From positions 1-7,343 of the forward strand of contig JAEWJO010000589.1 in the NCBI GenBank assembly GCA_023386455.1: 7,343 nt of DNA. Direction: 5' to 3'. Shown in pieces: positions 1 through 5,771 of this stretch. The position numbers were made by a program, and so were the translations under genes. The stretch comes from Pseudomonadota bacterium. GTDB lineage: Bacteria; Myxococcota_A; Polyangia; Haliangiales; Haliangiaceae. The stretch's first letter is position 1, and each line of letters starts with the position of its first letter. Under the pieces are notes generated by a model. The model had not been told where the DNA came from. It ran no database searches and saw nothing but the letters and a program-made list of their open reading frames with translations.

Positions 1-351
1 GGTGGATTCATCGGCCTCGATGCGCCGGCGATCACGGTCGCGGCGACCGCGCGGCTGTTCGCGAACGGCGGCGGCGGCGGCGAGGGCGCGACGCCGCAGA
101 AGGACGGCAACAACGGCGCGACGCCGAATGCACCGCTGACCGCGGCAAGCGGCGGCAGTGGCAGCGCGCCGCACGGTGGCAACGGTGGCAGTGGCTCGTC
201 GGGCTCGCTGCGCAACGGCAGAGCCGGCGAGGCCGGCGGCGACTGCAACCGCAACGGCGCGGCGGGCGGCGGAGGTGGCGGCGCCGCGGGAATGATCTAC
301 GTGTTCCCGTCGACGACGCTGCTCGGTCAGGTCTCTCCGCCGCCGAGCTGA
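1..351 (+). CDS. Glycine-rich exported/surface protein, C-terminal fragment
   Basis: Frame 1 is open from the first base to a TGA at 349-351, giving the last 116 residues of a protein whose start lies to the left of the window. The fragment begins with a short beta-like segment (GGFIGLDAPAITVAATARLF), followed by glycine runs rich in Asn, Ser and Ala, then a final GGGGGGAAGMIYVF segment and a Pro-rich tail. Alternation of short hydrophobic strands with glycine-rich loops resembles the C-terminal regions of large secreted or lipid-anchored glycine-rich proteins common in myxobacteria. That resemblance is from memory and gives no function. The only cysteine is in GGDCNRNG. The gene converges on the M13 peptidase gene with 4 bp between stop codons. 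A purely low-complexity frame in GC-rich DNA could be fortuitous, but the glycine composition and the stop placed exactly at the neighbour's end favour a real gene. Confidence 0.72.
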   Translation, partial: GGFIGLDAPAITVAATARLFANGGGGGEGATPQKDGNNGATPNAPLTAASGGSGSAPHGGNGGSGSSGSLRNGRAGEAGGDCNRNGAAGGGGGGAAGMIYVFPSTTLLGQVSPPPS

Positions 352-355
352 TCGC

Positions 356-2494
356 TCACCAGACGACGCAGGCGTTCTTCGGGCGCAGCTTCGCGCCGAG
401 CTTGCACGAGAACGCCTTCGCGAAGTCCGGCGTCGCCGCGACGGTGCCGTTCACGCGCCAGATCGGCGGCGAGTGCGGATCGAGCGTCGCGAGCATCTGC
501 TCGTACTCGGGGCGCGACTTCGCGCACCACGCCTGGCCGAACGCGAGGAAGAACTGCTGGTCCTCGGTGAAGCCGTCGGCGACGATCGTGTCGGGCGCCG
601 AGGCGCGCAGCGAGCGATAGGCCGCGAGCGCGAGCTTGATGCCGCCGATGTCGGCGATGTTCTCGCCCTGCGTCAGCGAGCCGTTGAGCTTCACGCCGGC
701 GATCTCGTACTTGCTGTACTGATCGACGACACACTGCGTGCGCTGCTTGAACTGCTTCGCGGTCTCGGGCTGCCACCAGTCCTTCATGTTGCCGACCTCG
801 TCGAACTGCGAGCCCTGATCGTCGAAGCCGTGCGTCAGCTCGTGGCCGACGACCATGCCCATGCCGCCGAGGTTCGCGGTCACCGAGTGATCGACCGCGT
901 AGAACGGCGGCTGGAGGATGCCGGCCGGGAACACCATCTTGTTGTGCGTCGGGCTGTAGAACGCGTTCACCGTCGGCGCGCTGATCTGCCAGTCCTCGCG
1001 ATCCGTCGGCTTGCCGATCTTCGCGAGCTGGCGCGCGGTCTCCGCCTTGAGGCCGGCGAGCGCGTTCAGGCCGAACGTGTTCGCGCCGATCTTGAACGTG
1101 TGCGAGCGCCACGTCTTCGGATAGCCGATCTGATAGGCCATCGCGGCGAGCTTGACGTGTGCCTTCTGCTTCGTCGTCGCGTCCATCCACGGCAGCGAGT
1201 CGATGTTCGTGCTCATCGCCGCGCTGATCGCCTTGATCTGATCCTCGGCGGCGGTCTTGCTCGCGCCCGGGAACCGATCGCGCACGAACACCTGGCCGAG
1301 CTCGTCGGGCAGCACGCCGTCGATCGAGTCGATGCAGCGCTTCCACCGCGGCTTCTGCTCCGCCTGACCGGTGAACGCCTGCTCGAGCTTGAAGTTCAGA
1401 TCCTGCAGCTTCTTCGTCAGCAGCGGCGCCGTGTTCGAGATGACCGAGACCGTGAGGTAGTTGCGCCACAGCTCGGGCTTGGTCTTCACGATGAGCGCGT
1501 CGAGCCCGGTGAGGAACTCGGGCGCGCTGACGGTCACGTCCTTCGTGTTTGCGAGGCCGACGCCCTTCCAGAACACGTTCCAGTCGAAGTGGCTCATCGC
1601 CTTCGCGACGCCATCGCGATCGATCTTGTTGTAGACGCCCTTCGGATCGCGCATCGCGACGCGGTCCTTGTGCGACTTCGCGATCTCGGTCTGCAGCGCG
1701 ACGATGTCGGCCGCCTCCTGCTTCGCCGCGTCGGGCTTGTGGCCCGCCTCGACGAGCAGCGCCGCCGCGAACTCCTGATACGCGGCGCGCAGCGCCTTCG
1801 TCTTGTCGTCGTCCTTCAGGTAGTAGTCGCGGTCGGGGAGGCCGAGGCCGCCCTGATCGATCCCGGCGATCACCTTCGTCGCATCGGCGAAGTCCTCGGT
1901 CGGGCCGAACGTGAACAGCGGGTTCAAGCCCTGCGTCTGCAGCCACGTGATCGTCTGCGTCAGCGACTTCGCATCCTTGACCTTCGCGATCTGGGCGAGC
2001 GCCGGCTGGATCGGCTTGAGACCCGCCTTCTCGATCGCGGCCTCGTCCATGCAGGCGCCGTAGTACGTGCCGAGCTTCTTCAGCAGCGGATCCTTGCCCG
2101 GATCCTTCTTCGCCTTCTCGAGCATCTCGTGCTCGTACTCGTAGTTCTTGTCCTGGATGTCGACGAAGCTGCGCATCGCGATCGGCTTGTCGGCTGCGAT
2201 CTGCGTGTTCTTGACCCACGTGCCGCACGCGAACTGGAAGAAGTCCTCACACGGGTCGGCCGTGCGATCGAGCGCCGCCGGGTCGAGCCCGATCGCGGTG
2301 AGCGTCGAGTTCGTCACCGGCTTGCTCGGCCCGGCCGGGGGCGTCTCGGCGGGCGGGGTCGCCTCACCACCGGCCGGTGGCGTCTCGGCCGTCTCGCCGC
2401 CGCCGGTCGGGGCGGGCTGCGCGGGAGGCGTCTTTCCGGAGCCGCACGCTGCGAGCGCGGCGGCGAGCAAAATCGTCGAGAAAACACTACGCAT
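356..2494 (-). CDS. M13 family zinc metallopeptidase lipoprotein (neprilysin/PepO-like)
   Basis: Encodes 712 residues, a normal length for M13 endopeptidases, which cleave oligopeptides outside the cytoplasm. The N-terminus MRSVFSTILLAAALAACGSG is a lipoprotein signal with lipobox LAAC (Cys17), followed by a Pro/Gly/Glu-rich tether to about residue 58. The N-terminal M13 motif DPCEDFFQFACGTW lies at 80-93. The substrate-backbone motif NAFY is at 510-513. The zinc site HELTH is at 551-555 (catalytic Glu552), with the third ligand Glu611 and supporting Asp615 in ENIAD. By comparison with neprilysin, His674 and Arg680 (DPHSPPIWRVNG) match the transition-state His and the substrate-binding Arg. 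The C-terminus CVVW is the family's usual ending. Paired cysteines along the chain suit an exported protein. An upstream in-frame ATG at 2572 adds 26 polar residues before the signal peptide and overlaps the neighbour's ribosome-binding site, so 2494 is preferred, although no strong Shine-Dalgarno precedes it. Predicted active; periplasmic or surface placement is inferred. Confidence 0.96.
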   Translation of the reverse strand: MRSVFSTILLAAALAACGSGKTPPAQPAPTGGGETAETPPAGGEATPPAETPPAGPSKPVTNSTLTAIGLDPAALDRTADPCEDFFQFACGTWVKNTQIAADKPIAMRSFVDIQDKNYEYEHEMLEKAKKDPGKDPLLKKLGTYYGACMDEAAIEKAGLKPIQPALAQIAKVKDAKSLTQTITWLQTQGLNPLFTFGPTEDFADATKVIAGIDQGGLGLPDRDYYLKDDDKTKALRAAYQEFAAALLVEAGHKPDAAKQEAADIVALQTEIAKSHKDRVAMRDPKGVYNKIDRDGVAKAMSHFDWNVFWKGVGLANTKDVTVSAPEFLTGLDALIVKTKPELWRNYLTVSVISNTAPLLTKKLQDLNFKLEQAFTGQAEQKPRWKRCIDSIDGVLPDELGQVFVRDRFPGASKTAAEDQIKAISAAMSTNIDSLPWMDATTKQKAHVKLAAMAYQIGYPKTWRSHTFKIGANTFGLNALAGLKAETARQLAKIGKPTDREDWQISAPTVNAFYSPTHNKMVFPAGILQPPFYAVDHSVTANLGGMGMVVGHELTHGFDDQGSQFDEVGNMKDWWQPETAKQFKQRTQCVVDQYSKYEIAGVKLNGSLTQGENIADIGGIKLALAAYRSLRASAPDTIVADGFTEDQQFFLAFGQAWCAKSRPEYEQMLATLDPHSPPIWRVNGTVAATPDFAKAFSCKLGAKLRPKNACVVW

Positions 2495-2570
2495 GCCGGT
2501 GGCGTAACACGAATCCGCAACCCGCGTAGATCGTCCGTGTCGATGGCGCGTTCCACCTCCAGGAGGCTTC
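2495..2570. promoter_or_regulatory. Divergent intergenic region between M13 peptidase and ARPP-1 genes
   Basis: These 76 bp separate two divergently read genes, so both promoters should lie here or reach into the coding ends. For the rightward gene a weak sigma70-like pair can be drawn: GTAACA at 2504-2509, a 17-bp spacer and TAGATC at 2527-2532, which would give a leader of about 30 nt. The match to consensus is poor (4/6 and 3/6). No convincing promoter was seen for the leftward gene. The 9-mer containing the candidate -10 (GTAGATCGT) recurs upstream of rpsB. Confidence 0.35.
2561..2566 (+). promoter_or_regulatory. Strong Shine-Dalgarno AGGAGG for the ARPP-1 gene
   Basis: A full AGGAGG stands 4 nt before the ATG at 2571. 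It fixes the rightward start and argues against the longer leftward start of the M13 gene at 2572, which would place coding sequence across this site. Confidence 0.8.
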
Positions 2571-3623
2571 ATGCGTCACGCCACAGGTCTGTCCGCTCTC
2601 GCCCTCACCTCCATCGCCGCGGTCGCGTTCGGTGCGCCGACGGCGGCCCCGCCGCAGAAGGCCGCGCCGCCGCCGCCCGCCGATGCCGCGTCGCTCTCCG
2701 CGTCGGCGAAGATGCTCGATCCGATCCAGATCGAGACGCTGACGCTGACGCCGATCGTGTCGACCGACGCGAAGCCCAAGGACGACAAGCTGCTCGTCCT
2801 CGACGAGGCGATGAGCAAGAAGCTCGTCCGCATCCACGAGGTCAAGGACGAGGACGTCAACAACCTGACGCTGACGAACAAGGCCGATCAACCGCTGTTC
2901 CTGCTCGCCGGCGAGGTCATCATCGGCGGCAAGCAGGACCGCATCATCGGCAAGAACACGATCGTGCCGCCGAAGAAGACGCTCACCGTCCCGGTGTTCT
3001 GCGTCGAGCACGGCCGCTGGGACAACTCGTCCAAGGAGTTCACGACCGCGAAGGCGCTCGCCCACGGCCGCCTCCGCGGCAAGGCAAACTTCGACTCGCA
3101 GTCGGAGGTCTGGCAGGAGGTCGCCTCCAAGAACCAGGCGCGCAAGACCACGTCCTCGACCGACACCTATCGCAAGGTCGCGACCCAGCAGTCCGACGGC
3201 ACGCTCGACGCGTGGTCCAAGCAGGTCGACACCGCGCTCGCGAAGCTGCCCAAGGACACCAAGCTCGTCGGCTTTGCCGTCGCGGTCAACGGGACCGTCG
3301 CGACCGTCGACGTCTTCGACTCGCCGGCGCTGTTCAAGAAGCTCCAGAGCAAGCTGGTCCGCAGCTACATCACCGACGCGATCGACGTGAAGAAGGCCAA
3401 GGACATCAAGACGCCGACCGCCGCCGACGTGAAGGCATTCATCGCCGACGCCGAGAAGGCCCAGGAAGAGCGCGCGTACGAGACCGACTACGCGTCGAGC
3501 GACATGAAGAAGGGCGGCAAGGCGGCCAAGGCGCGCGTCATGCTGAAGGCCGCGCCCGCCGCCGAGGGTGCACCCGCGGCCGCGCCGCCGAAGGCGGTCT
3601 ACGAGAGCTACCAGGCGCGCTGA
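2571..3623 (+). CDS. Secreted ARPP-1 (DUF6569-like) domain protein, function unknown
   Basis: Encodes 350 residues. Residues 1 to about 22 form a signal peptide (hydrophobic ALTSIAAVAF, small residues near the likely cleavage site) with no lipobox, so a periplasmic or secreted soluble protein is expected. Residues 23-46 are Ala/Pro-rich. From about 48 to 270 lies one globular domain whose hallmarks are LLAGEVIIGGKQDR (111-124), the following IIGKNTIVPP (125-134) and PVFCVEHGRW (141-150). I recognise these as the ARPP-1 / DUF6569 family, a domain known mainly from comparative genomics and without an established biochemical role. The conserved Cys144, Glu146 and His147 cluster could mark an active or binding site, but that is a guess. 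The tail from about 285 is charged (Lys/Glu/Ala) and ends in an Ala/Pro stretch. An AGGAGG site 4 nt upstream supports the start. It is divergent from the M13 gene and 143 bp before the beta-barrel gene; co-transcription with the latter is possible but unproven. Confidence 0.9.
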   Translation: MRHATGLSALALTSIAAVAFGAPTAAPPQKAAPPPPADAASLSASAKMLDPIQIETLTLTPIVSTDAKPKDDKLLVLDEAMSKKLVRIHEVKDEDVNNLTLTNKADQPLFLLAGEVIIGGKQDRIIGKNTIVPPKKTLTVPVFCVEHGRWDNSSKEFTTAKALAHGRLRGKANFDSQSEVWQEVASKNQARKTTSSTDTYRKVATQQSDGTLDAWSKQVDTALAKLPKDTKLVGFAVAVNGTVATVDVFDSPALFKKLQSKLVRSYITDAIDVKKAKDIKTPTAADVKAFIADAEKAQEERAYETDYASSDMKKGGKAAKARVMLKAAPAAEGAPAAAPPKAVYESYQAR

Positions 3624-3624
3624 C

Positions 3625-3642
3625 CTCACGCGTTCGGGTGAG
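3625..3642 (+). terminator. Small hairpin directly after the ARPP-1 stop codon
   Basis: CTCAC at 3625-3629 pairs with GTGAG at 3638-3642, and an inner CG/CG pair can form across a G-G mismatch. It starts 1 nt after the TGA stop (3621-3623), where a terminator or 3'-end-protecting hairpin would sit, but there is no T tract. Termination is therefore not shown. Confidence 0.25.
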
Positions 3643-3660
3643 CGAGCGCCGGCGCACACC

Positions 3661-3688
3661 GCACCGCGGCGCGAATCGTTTGCGGTGC
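3661..3688. repeat. 7-bp inverted repeat in the spacer before the beta-barrel gene
   Basis: GCACCGC at 3661-3667 is exactly complementary in reverse to GCGGTGC at 3682-3688, with a 14-nt loop. It lies upstream of the relatively AT-rich segment AACAAATT, which would fit an operator or a weak transcript hairpin. In DNA this GC-rich a 7-bp match can also arise by chance. Confidence 0.25.
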
Positions 3689-3694
3689 AACAAA

Positions 3695-3725
3695 TTGCTG
3701 CGCCTCGACGACGATCACTTACATC
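3695..3725 (+). promoter_or_regulatory. Tentative promoter for the beta-barrel protein gene
   Basis: TTGCTG at 3695-3700 and TTACAT at 3719-3724 are spaced by 18 bp in the most AT-rich part of the 143-bp spacer, about 43 bp before the ATG at 3767. Matches to the -35 and -10 consensus are partial. No clear Shine-Dalgarno precedes the ATG. Confidence 0.2.
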
Positions 3726-3766
3726 GACACGCAGTCCGTCGAGCAGTAGCGTGATGCGCGTCGACG

Positions 3767-4693
3767 ATGCGTCTGCTCGCGCTGTTTCTCTGCGTGGTCC
3801 CGGCCGTCGCGTTCGCCCAGAGCGCGCCGCCGGATGATCCGCCGAAGGGGCGCATCATCGATCCGTTCGCGCGCATGCCGCATCCTCGCGACAAGCTGCG
3901 CCTGCCCGATCCGCGCACCGCCGCCGAGAAGGCCGCCGCCGACGGTGTCGTCTCGCCCGATGCACCGCCACCGACGTCGTCGCCGCCACCCGCATCGCCT
4001 CCATCCACGCCGACCGTGGCTGTCTCCGCCTCGGCGCCCGCACCTGCACCCTCACCCGGTCCCGCCGCGTCTCGGATCACGCCGGAACCGGCGGCGACGA
4101 GCGCGTCGACGGGAACGTTCCCCACCTTCCGTCGGTCGAAGACACCGTTCGGCGTCACGACGATGCGGATCAAGGTGAAGCACGACGACACGCCGCCGAC
4201 GCCGCCGCGTCAAGGTGGGTCGTTCGAGGCCGGGCTCGGTGCCGGCTGGATCCATCTCACGAGCGACTACGCCTCTCTGACCTCGCCACGCGGTACGGCG
4301 GGCCTGTCGCTCGGCTACGGCGCGTGGATCGGAGACGACGTCGCGCTCTTCCTTCGTGCCGCCGCCGTCGCGATCCCGTTCTCCGACGGCACGCTATCGG
4401 AGGGCTACCTCGGTCCGACGCTCCAGATGTGGTTCACGCGGACGACCTGGTTCGGGATCGGTCTCGGCGCCGGCTTGCTCGACGTCGATTTCGATGGCAG
4501 CGGTCGAGACGTCCAGGCGTGGGGACCGGCCGGCAACCTGCGCGTCGGCCACACGCTGTTCCAGCGCTCCGGTCATGCGCTCGACCTCTCGCTCGAGCTC
4601 TCGCCGGCCCTGTTCGATGTCGAATCAGGCGGCGATGATGCGACGATCGTGGGCACGAGCATCGGCCTGCTCGTCGGCTACCAGCTCCTGTGA
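3767..4693 (+). CDS. Signal-peptide protein with Pro-rich linker and predicted outer-membrane beta-barrel domain
   Basis: Encodes 308 residues. MRLLALFLCVVPAVAFAQ is a signal peptide with a likely cut after AFA (17/18). Residues 18-63 are polar (PRDKLRLPDPR). Residues 64-109 are a Pro/Ala/Ser low-complexity linker, and 118-138 a basic segment. From Gly150 to the end (about 159 residues) amphipathic strands alternate with short turns: FEAGLGAGWIHLTS, AGLSLGYGAWIG, VALFLRAAAVAIPF, YLGPTLQMWFTR, WFGIGLGAGLLDVDF, AGNLRVGHTLF, ALDLSLELSPALF and GTSIGLLVGYQLL. Eight such strands and this length suit a small OmpA/OmpW-sized barrel in the outer membrane. The last residue is Leu rather than the usual Phe/Trp; the nearest aromatic is Tyr four residues from the end. 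No specific family is recognised. The gene converges on the repeat lipoprotein gene with 4 bp between stops. Gene reality is well supported; the barrel assignment is inference from strand pattern. Confidence 0.82.
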   Translation: MRLLALFLCVVPAVAFAQSAPPDDPPKGRIIDPFARMPHPRDKLRLPDPRTAAEKAAADGVVSPDAPPPTSSPPPASPPSTPTVAVSASAPAPAPSPGPAASRITPEPAATSASTGTFPTFRRSKTPFGVTTMRIKVKHDDTPPTPPRQGGSFEAGLGAGWIHLTSDYASLTSPRGTAGLSLGYGAWIGDDVALFLRAAAVAIPFSDGTLSEGYLGPTLQMWFTRTTWFGIGLGAGLLDVDFDGSGRDVQAWGPAGNLRVGHTLFQRSGHALDLSLELSPALFDVESGGDDATIVGTSIGLLVGYQLL

Positions 4694-4717
4694 TGCGTCA
4701 CGAGCAGCACATGCTGC
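4684..4717. terminator. Hairpins spanning the convergent stop codons
   Basis: GCTC (4684-4687) pairs with GAGC (4702-4705) and, past a 2-nt bulge, GTGA (4690-4693) pairs with TCAC (4698-4701) around a TGCG loop. This arm covers both stop codons. An overlapping second arm, GCAGC (4704-4708) with GCTGC (4713-4717), lies in the last codons of the leftward gene. Being nearly symmetric, it could act on transcripts from both sides, but no T tract follows on either strand, so intrinsic termination is not demonstrated. Confidence 0.35.
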
Positions 4718-5633
4718 CGGTCCAGTGCTGCGTCGAGCTCGTGCACGAACCAGCCGTACCGGTGACGCACTGGCTGACGTTCGCGACGCAGCATTGATCG
4801 CCGGTCCAGTGCTCGACGGAGTCGGTGCACGAGCCCGCCGTGCCCGCGGTGCAGATGTCGATGTTCGCGACGCAGCACCTGTCGCCGGTCCAGTGCTCGA
4901 GCGAGTCCGTGCACGAGCCCGCGGTGCCGGTGGTGCACTCGGCGATGTTCGCGACGCAGCACTCGGCGCCGGTCCAGTGTTCGAGCGAGTCGGTGCACGA
5001 GCCCGCGGTACCGGTCGTGCACTCGGCGACGCCGGCGACGCAGCACTCGGCACCGGTCCAGTGCTCGGTCGAGTCGGTGCACGAGCCGGCGGTGCCGGTC
5101 GCGCAGATGTCGACGTTGGCGACGCAGCACATGTCGCCGGTCCAGTGCTCGGTCGAGTCGGTGCAGGAGCCGGCGGTGCCGGTCGCGCAGATGTCGACGC
5201 TCGACACGCAGCACTCGGCGCCGGTCCAGTGCTCCTGCGAGTCGGTGCACGAGCCCGCGGTGCCGGTCGTGCAGTAGCTGACGTTGGCGACGCAGCACTC
5301 GCTGCCGGTCCAGTGCTCGGTCGAGTCGGTGCACGACCCCGCGGTCCCGTTCGTACAGATCGTGTGGTTCACGCCCCCGCCCGATCCCGAACCCGAGCCC
5401 GACCCCGACCCCGAGCCCGAGCCCGAGCCCGATCCGCTTCCTGACCCTCCTCCGGTCGTCTCGCAGACGAGGTCGGCGTTGCACGACAGGCCATCGTCGC
5501 AGGCGCCGCCCGACGTGCAGACGCAATCGAGCGACCCGATCGCGCAGTCGCCGTCGCCACCGCACCCCGGCATCGCCAGGAGCGCGAAACCGATACCCAT
5601 TCCGATCACCACCGCGACAAGAAAGCTCCGCAT
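4698..5633 (-). CDS. Lipoprotein with six-Cys module, Gly-Ser linker and eight 28-residue Cys-rich repeats
   Basis: Encodes 311 residues of unrecognised function. MRSFLVAVVIGMGIGFALLA is a lipoprotein signal with Cys24 as the likely lipidated residue (MPGC, an acceptable but not ideal lipobox). Residues 25-60 hold six cysteines (30, 37, 39, 45, 51, 57) in a CVC...GGAC..GLSC...VC pattern of a kind I associate with myxobacterial lipoproteins. Residues 61-87 are a glycine-serine linker with (GS)11. From Cys93 to the end run eight tandem repeats, seven of 28 residues and a last one of 23. Each has GTAGSC, then T[DS]S, x, [EQ]HWTG, two variable residues and a CC pair, with four cysteines per unit (32 in all), so two disulfides per unit or metal binding is conceivable. 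No charged catalytic set is evident; a structural, adhesive or binding role at the surface is inference. The start has no clear Shine-Dalgarno but is fixed by the signal peptide. Opposite-strand open frames here are by-products of the 84-bp period. Confidence 0.9.
   Translation of the reverse strand: MRSFLVAVVIGMGIGFALLAMPGCGGDGDCAIGSLDCVCTSGGACDDGLSCNADLVCETTGGGSGSGSGSGSGSGSGSGSGSGSGGGVNHTICTNGTAGSCTDSTEHWTGSECCVANVSYCTTGTAGSCTDSQEHWTGAECCVSSVDICATGTAGSCTDSTEHWTGDMCCVANVDICATGTAGSCTDSTEHWTGAECCVAGVAECTTGTAGSCTDSLEHWTGAECCVANIAECTTGTAGSCTDSLEHWTGDRCCVANIDICTAGTAGSCTDSVEHWTGDQCCVANVSQCVTGTAGSCTSSTQHWTGSMCCS
4701..5357 (-). repeat. Tandem array of eight 84-bp coding repeats
   Basis: Reading leftward, units occupy 5357-5274, 5273-5190, 5189-5106, 5105-5022, 5021-4938, 4937-4854, 4853-4770 and a shortened last unit 4769-4701. 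The period is exactly 84 bp (28 codons), so gain or loss of a unit keeps the reading frame. Core segments encoding GTAGSC and HWTG are present in all eight. The segment after the CC pair varies (VANV, VSSV, VAGV, VANI). The last unit is the most diverged, including synonymous changes. Confidence 0.95.
5382..5444 (-). repeat. Degenerate hexanucleotide repeat encoding (Gly-Ser)n
   Basis: On the minus strand eleven Ser-Gly hexamers run through this stretch, mostly TCG followed by GGN, with Gly codon variants GGC, GGG, GGT and GGA and two variant Ser codons (AGC, TCA) at the N-terminal end. It encodes the flexible linker between the six-Cys module and the repeat array. Slippage would change linker length by two residues without a frameshift. 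Confidence 0.9.
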
Positions 5634-5643
5634 ATGGCCGGCC

Positions 5644-5715
5644 CGGTATCACGAGGGCGCGTCACCTCACCAGAGAAATCCCCGGCAGCACAGGTATGTC
5701 GGCGGAATCACGAGG
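5644..5715. promoter_or_regulatory. Pair of 13-bp direct repeats in the divergent region
   Basis: CGGTATCACGAGG at 5644-5656 and CGGAATCACGAGG at 5703-5715 match at 12 of 13 positions, with starts 59 bp apart. They lie just upstream of the lipoprotein start and upstream of the rpsB leader, where paired regulator sites could control either gene. No regulator is known for this motif, so an operator role is a guess. Confidence 0.3.
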
Positions 5716-5735
5716 TAGCCGGGGCCGCGCAGGAC

Positions 5736-5764
5736 TTGTAAACCAAGTGGAGACACGGTAGATC
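5736..5764 (+). promoter_or_regulatory. Candidate sigma70-type promoter of rpsB-tsf
   Basis: TTGTAA at 5736-5741, a 17-bp spacer and TAGATC at 5759-5764 form a weak sigma70-like promoter (4/6 and 3/6 to consensus) inside the most AT-rich part of this spacer. Transcription would begin near 5771, giving a leader of about 117 nt that starts right at the first hairpin. Confidence 0.4.
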
Positions 5765-5771
5765 GTGCCCC

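Noticed and set aside
327..2228. 633-codon minus-strand open frame overlapping the M13 gene in another phase
   Set aside because: Arg-rich low-complexity shadow; the true frame carries HELTH and all other M13 motifs.
2495..2572. Upstream ATG extending the M13 protein by 26 residues
   Set aside because: The extension is polar and would bury the lipoprotein signal. It also covers the neighbour's Shine-Dalgarno site.
2487..3659. 390-codon minus-strand open frame across the ARPP-1 gene
   Set aside because: Arg/Leu/Gly-rich translation without signal or motif; the opposite strand encodes a recognised domain with a strong ribosome-binding site.
473..3754. 1093-codon open frame on the plus strand
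   Set aside because: It runs antisense to the M13 gene and then out of frame through the ARPP-1 gene. Its product is Arg/Leu/Asp-rich without domains, a usual by-product of strong third-position GC bias.
4825..5277. Plus-strand repetitive frame (HEPAVP...QHSAPVQCS units)
   Set aside because: Because the repeat period is a multiple of three, the antisense frames also stay open. Only the minus-strand frame has a lipoprotein signal, balanced cysteines and a complete N-terminal module.
4701..5357. CRISPR array
   Set aside because: Units are directly adjacent 84-bp coding repeats without unique spacers and keep one reading frame.
4356..5444. 362-codon plus-strand frame with GPVLxRVGARARGAG repeats
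   Set aside because: Out-of-phase reading of the beta-barrel gene followed by antisense reading of the repeat array; composition is Arg/Ala/Gly noise.
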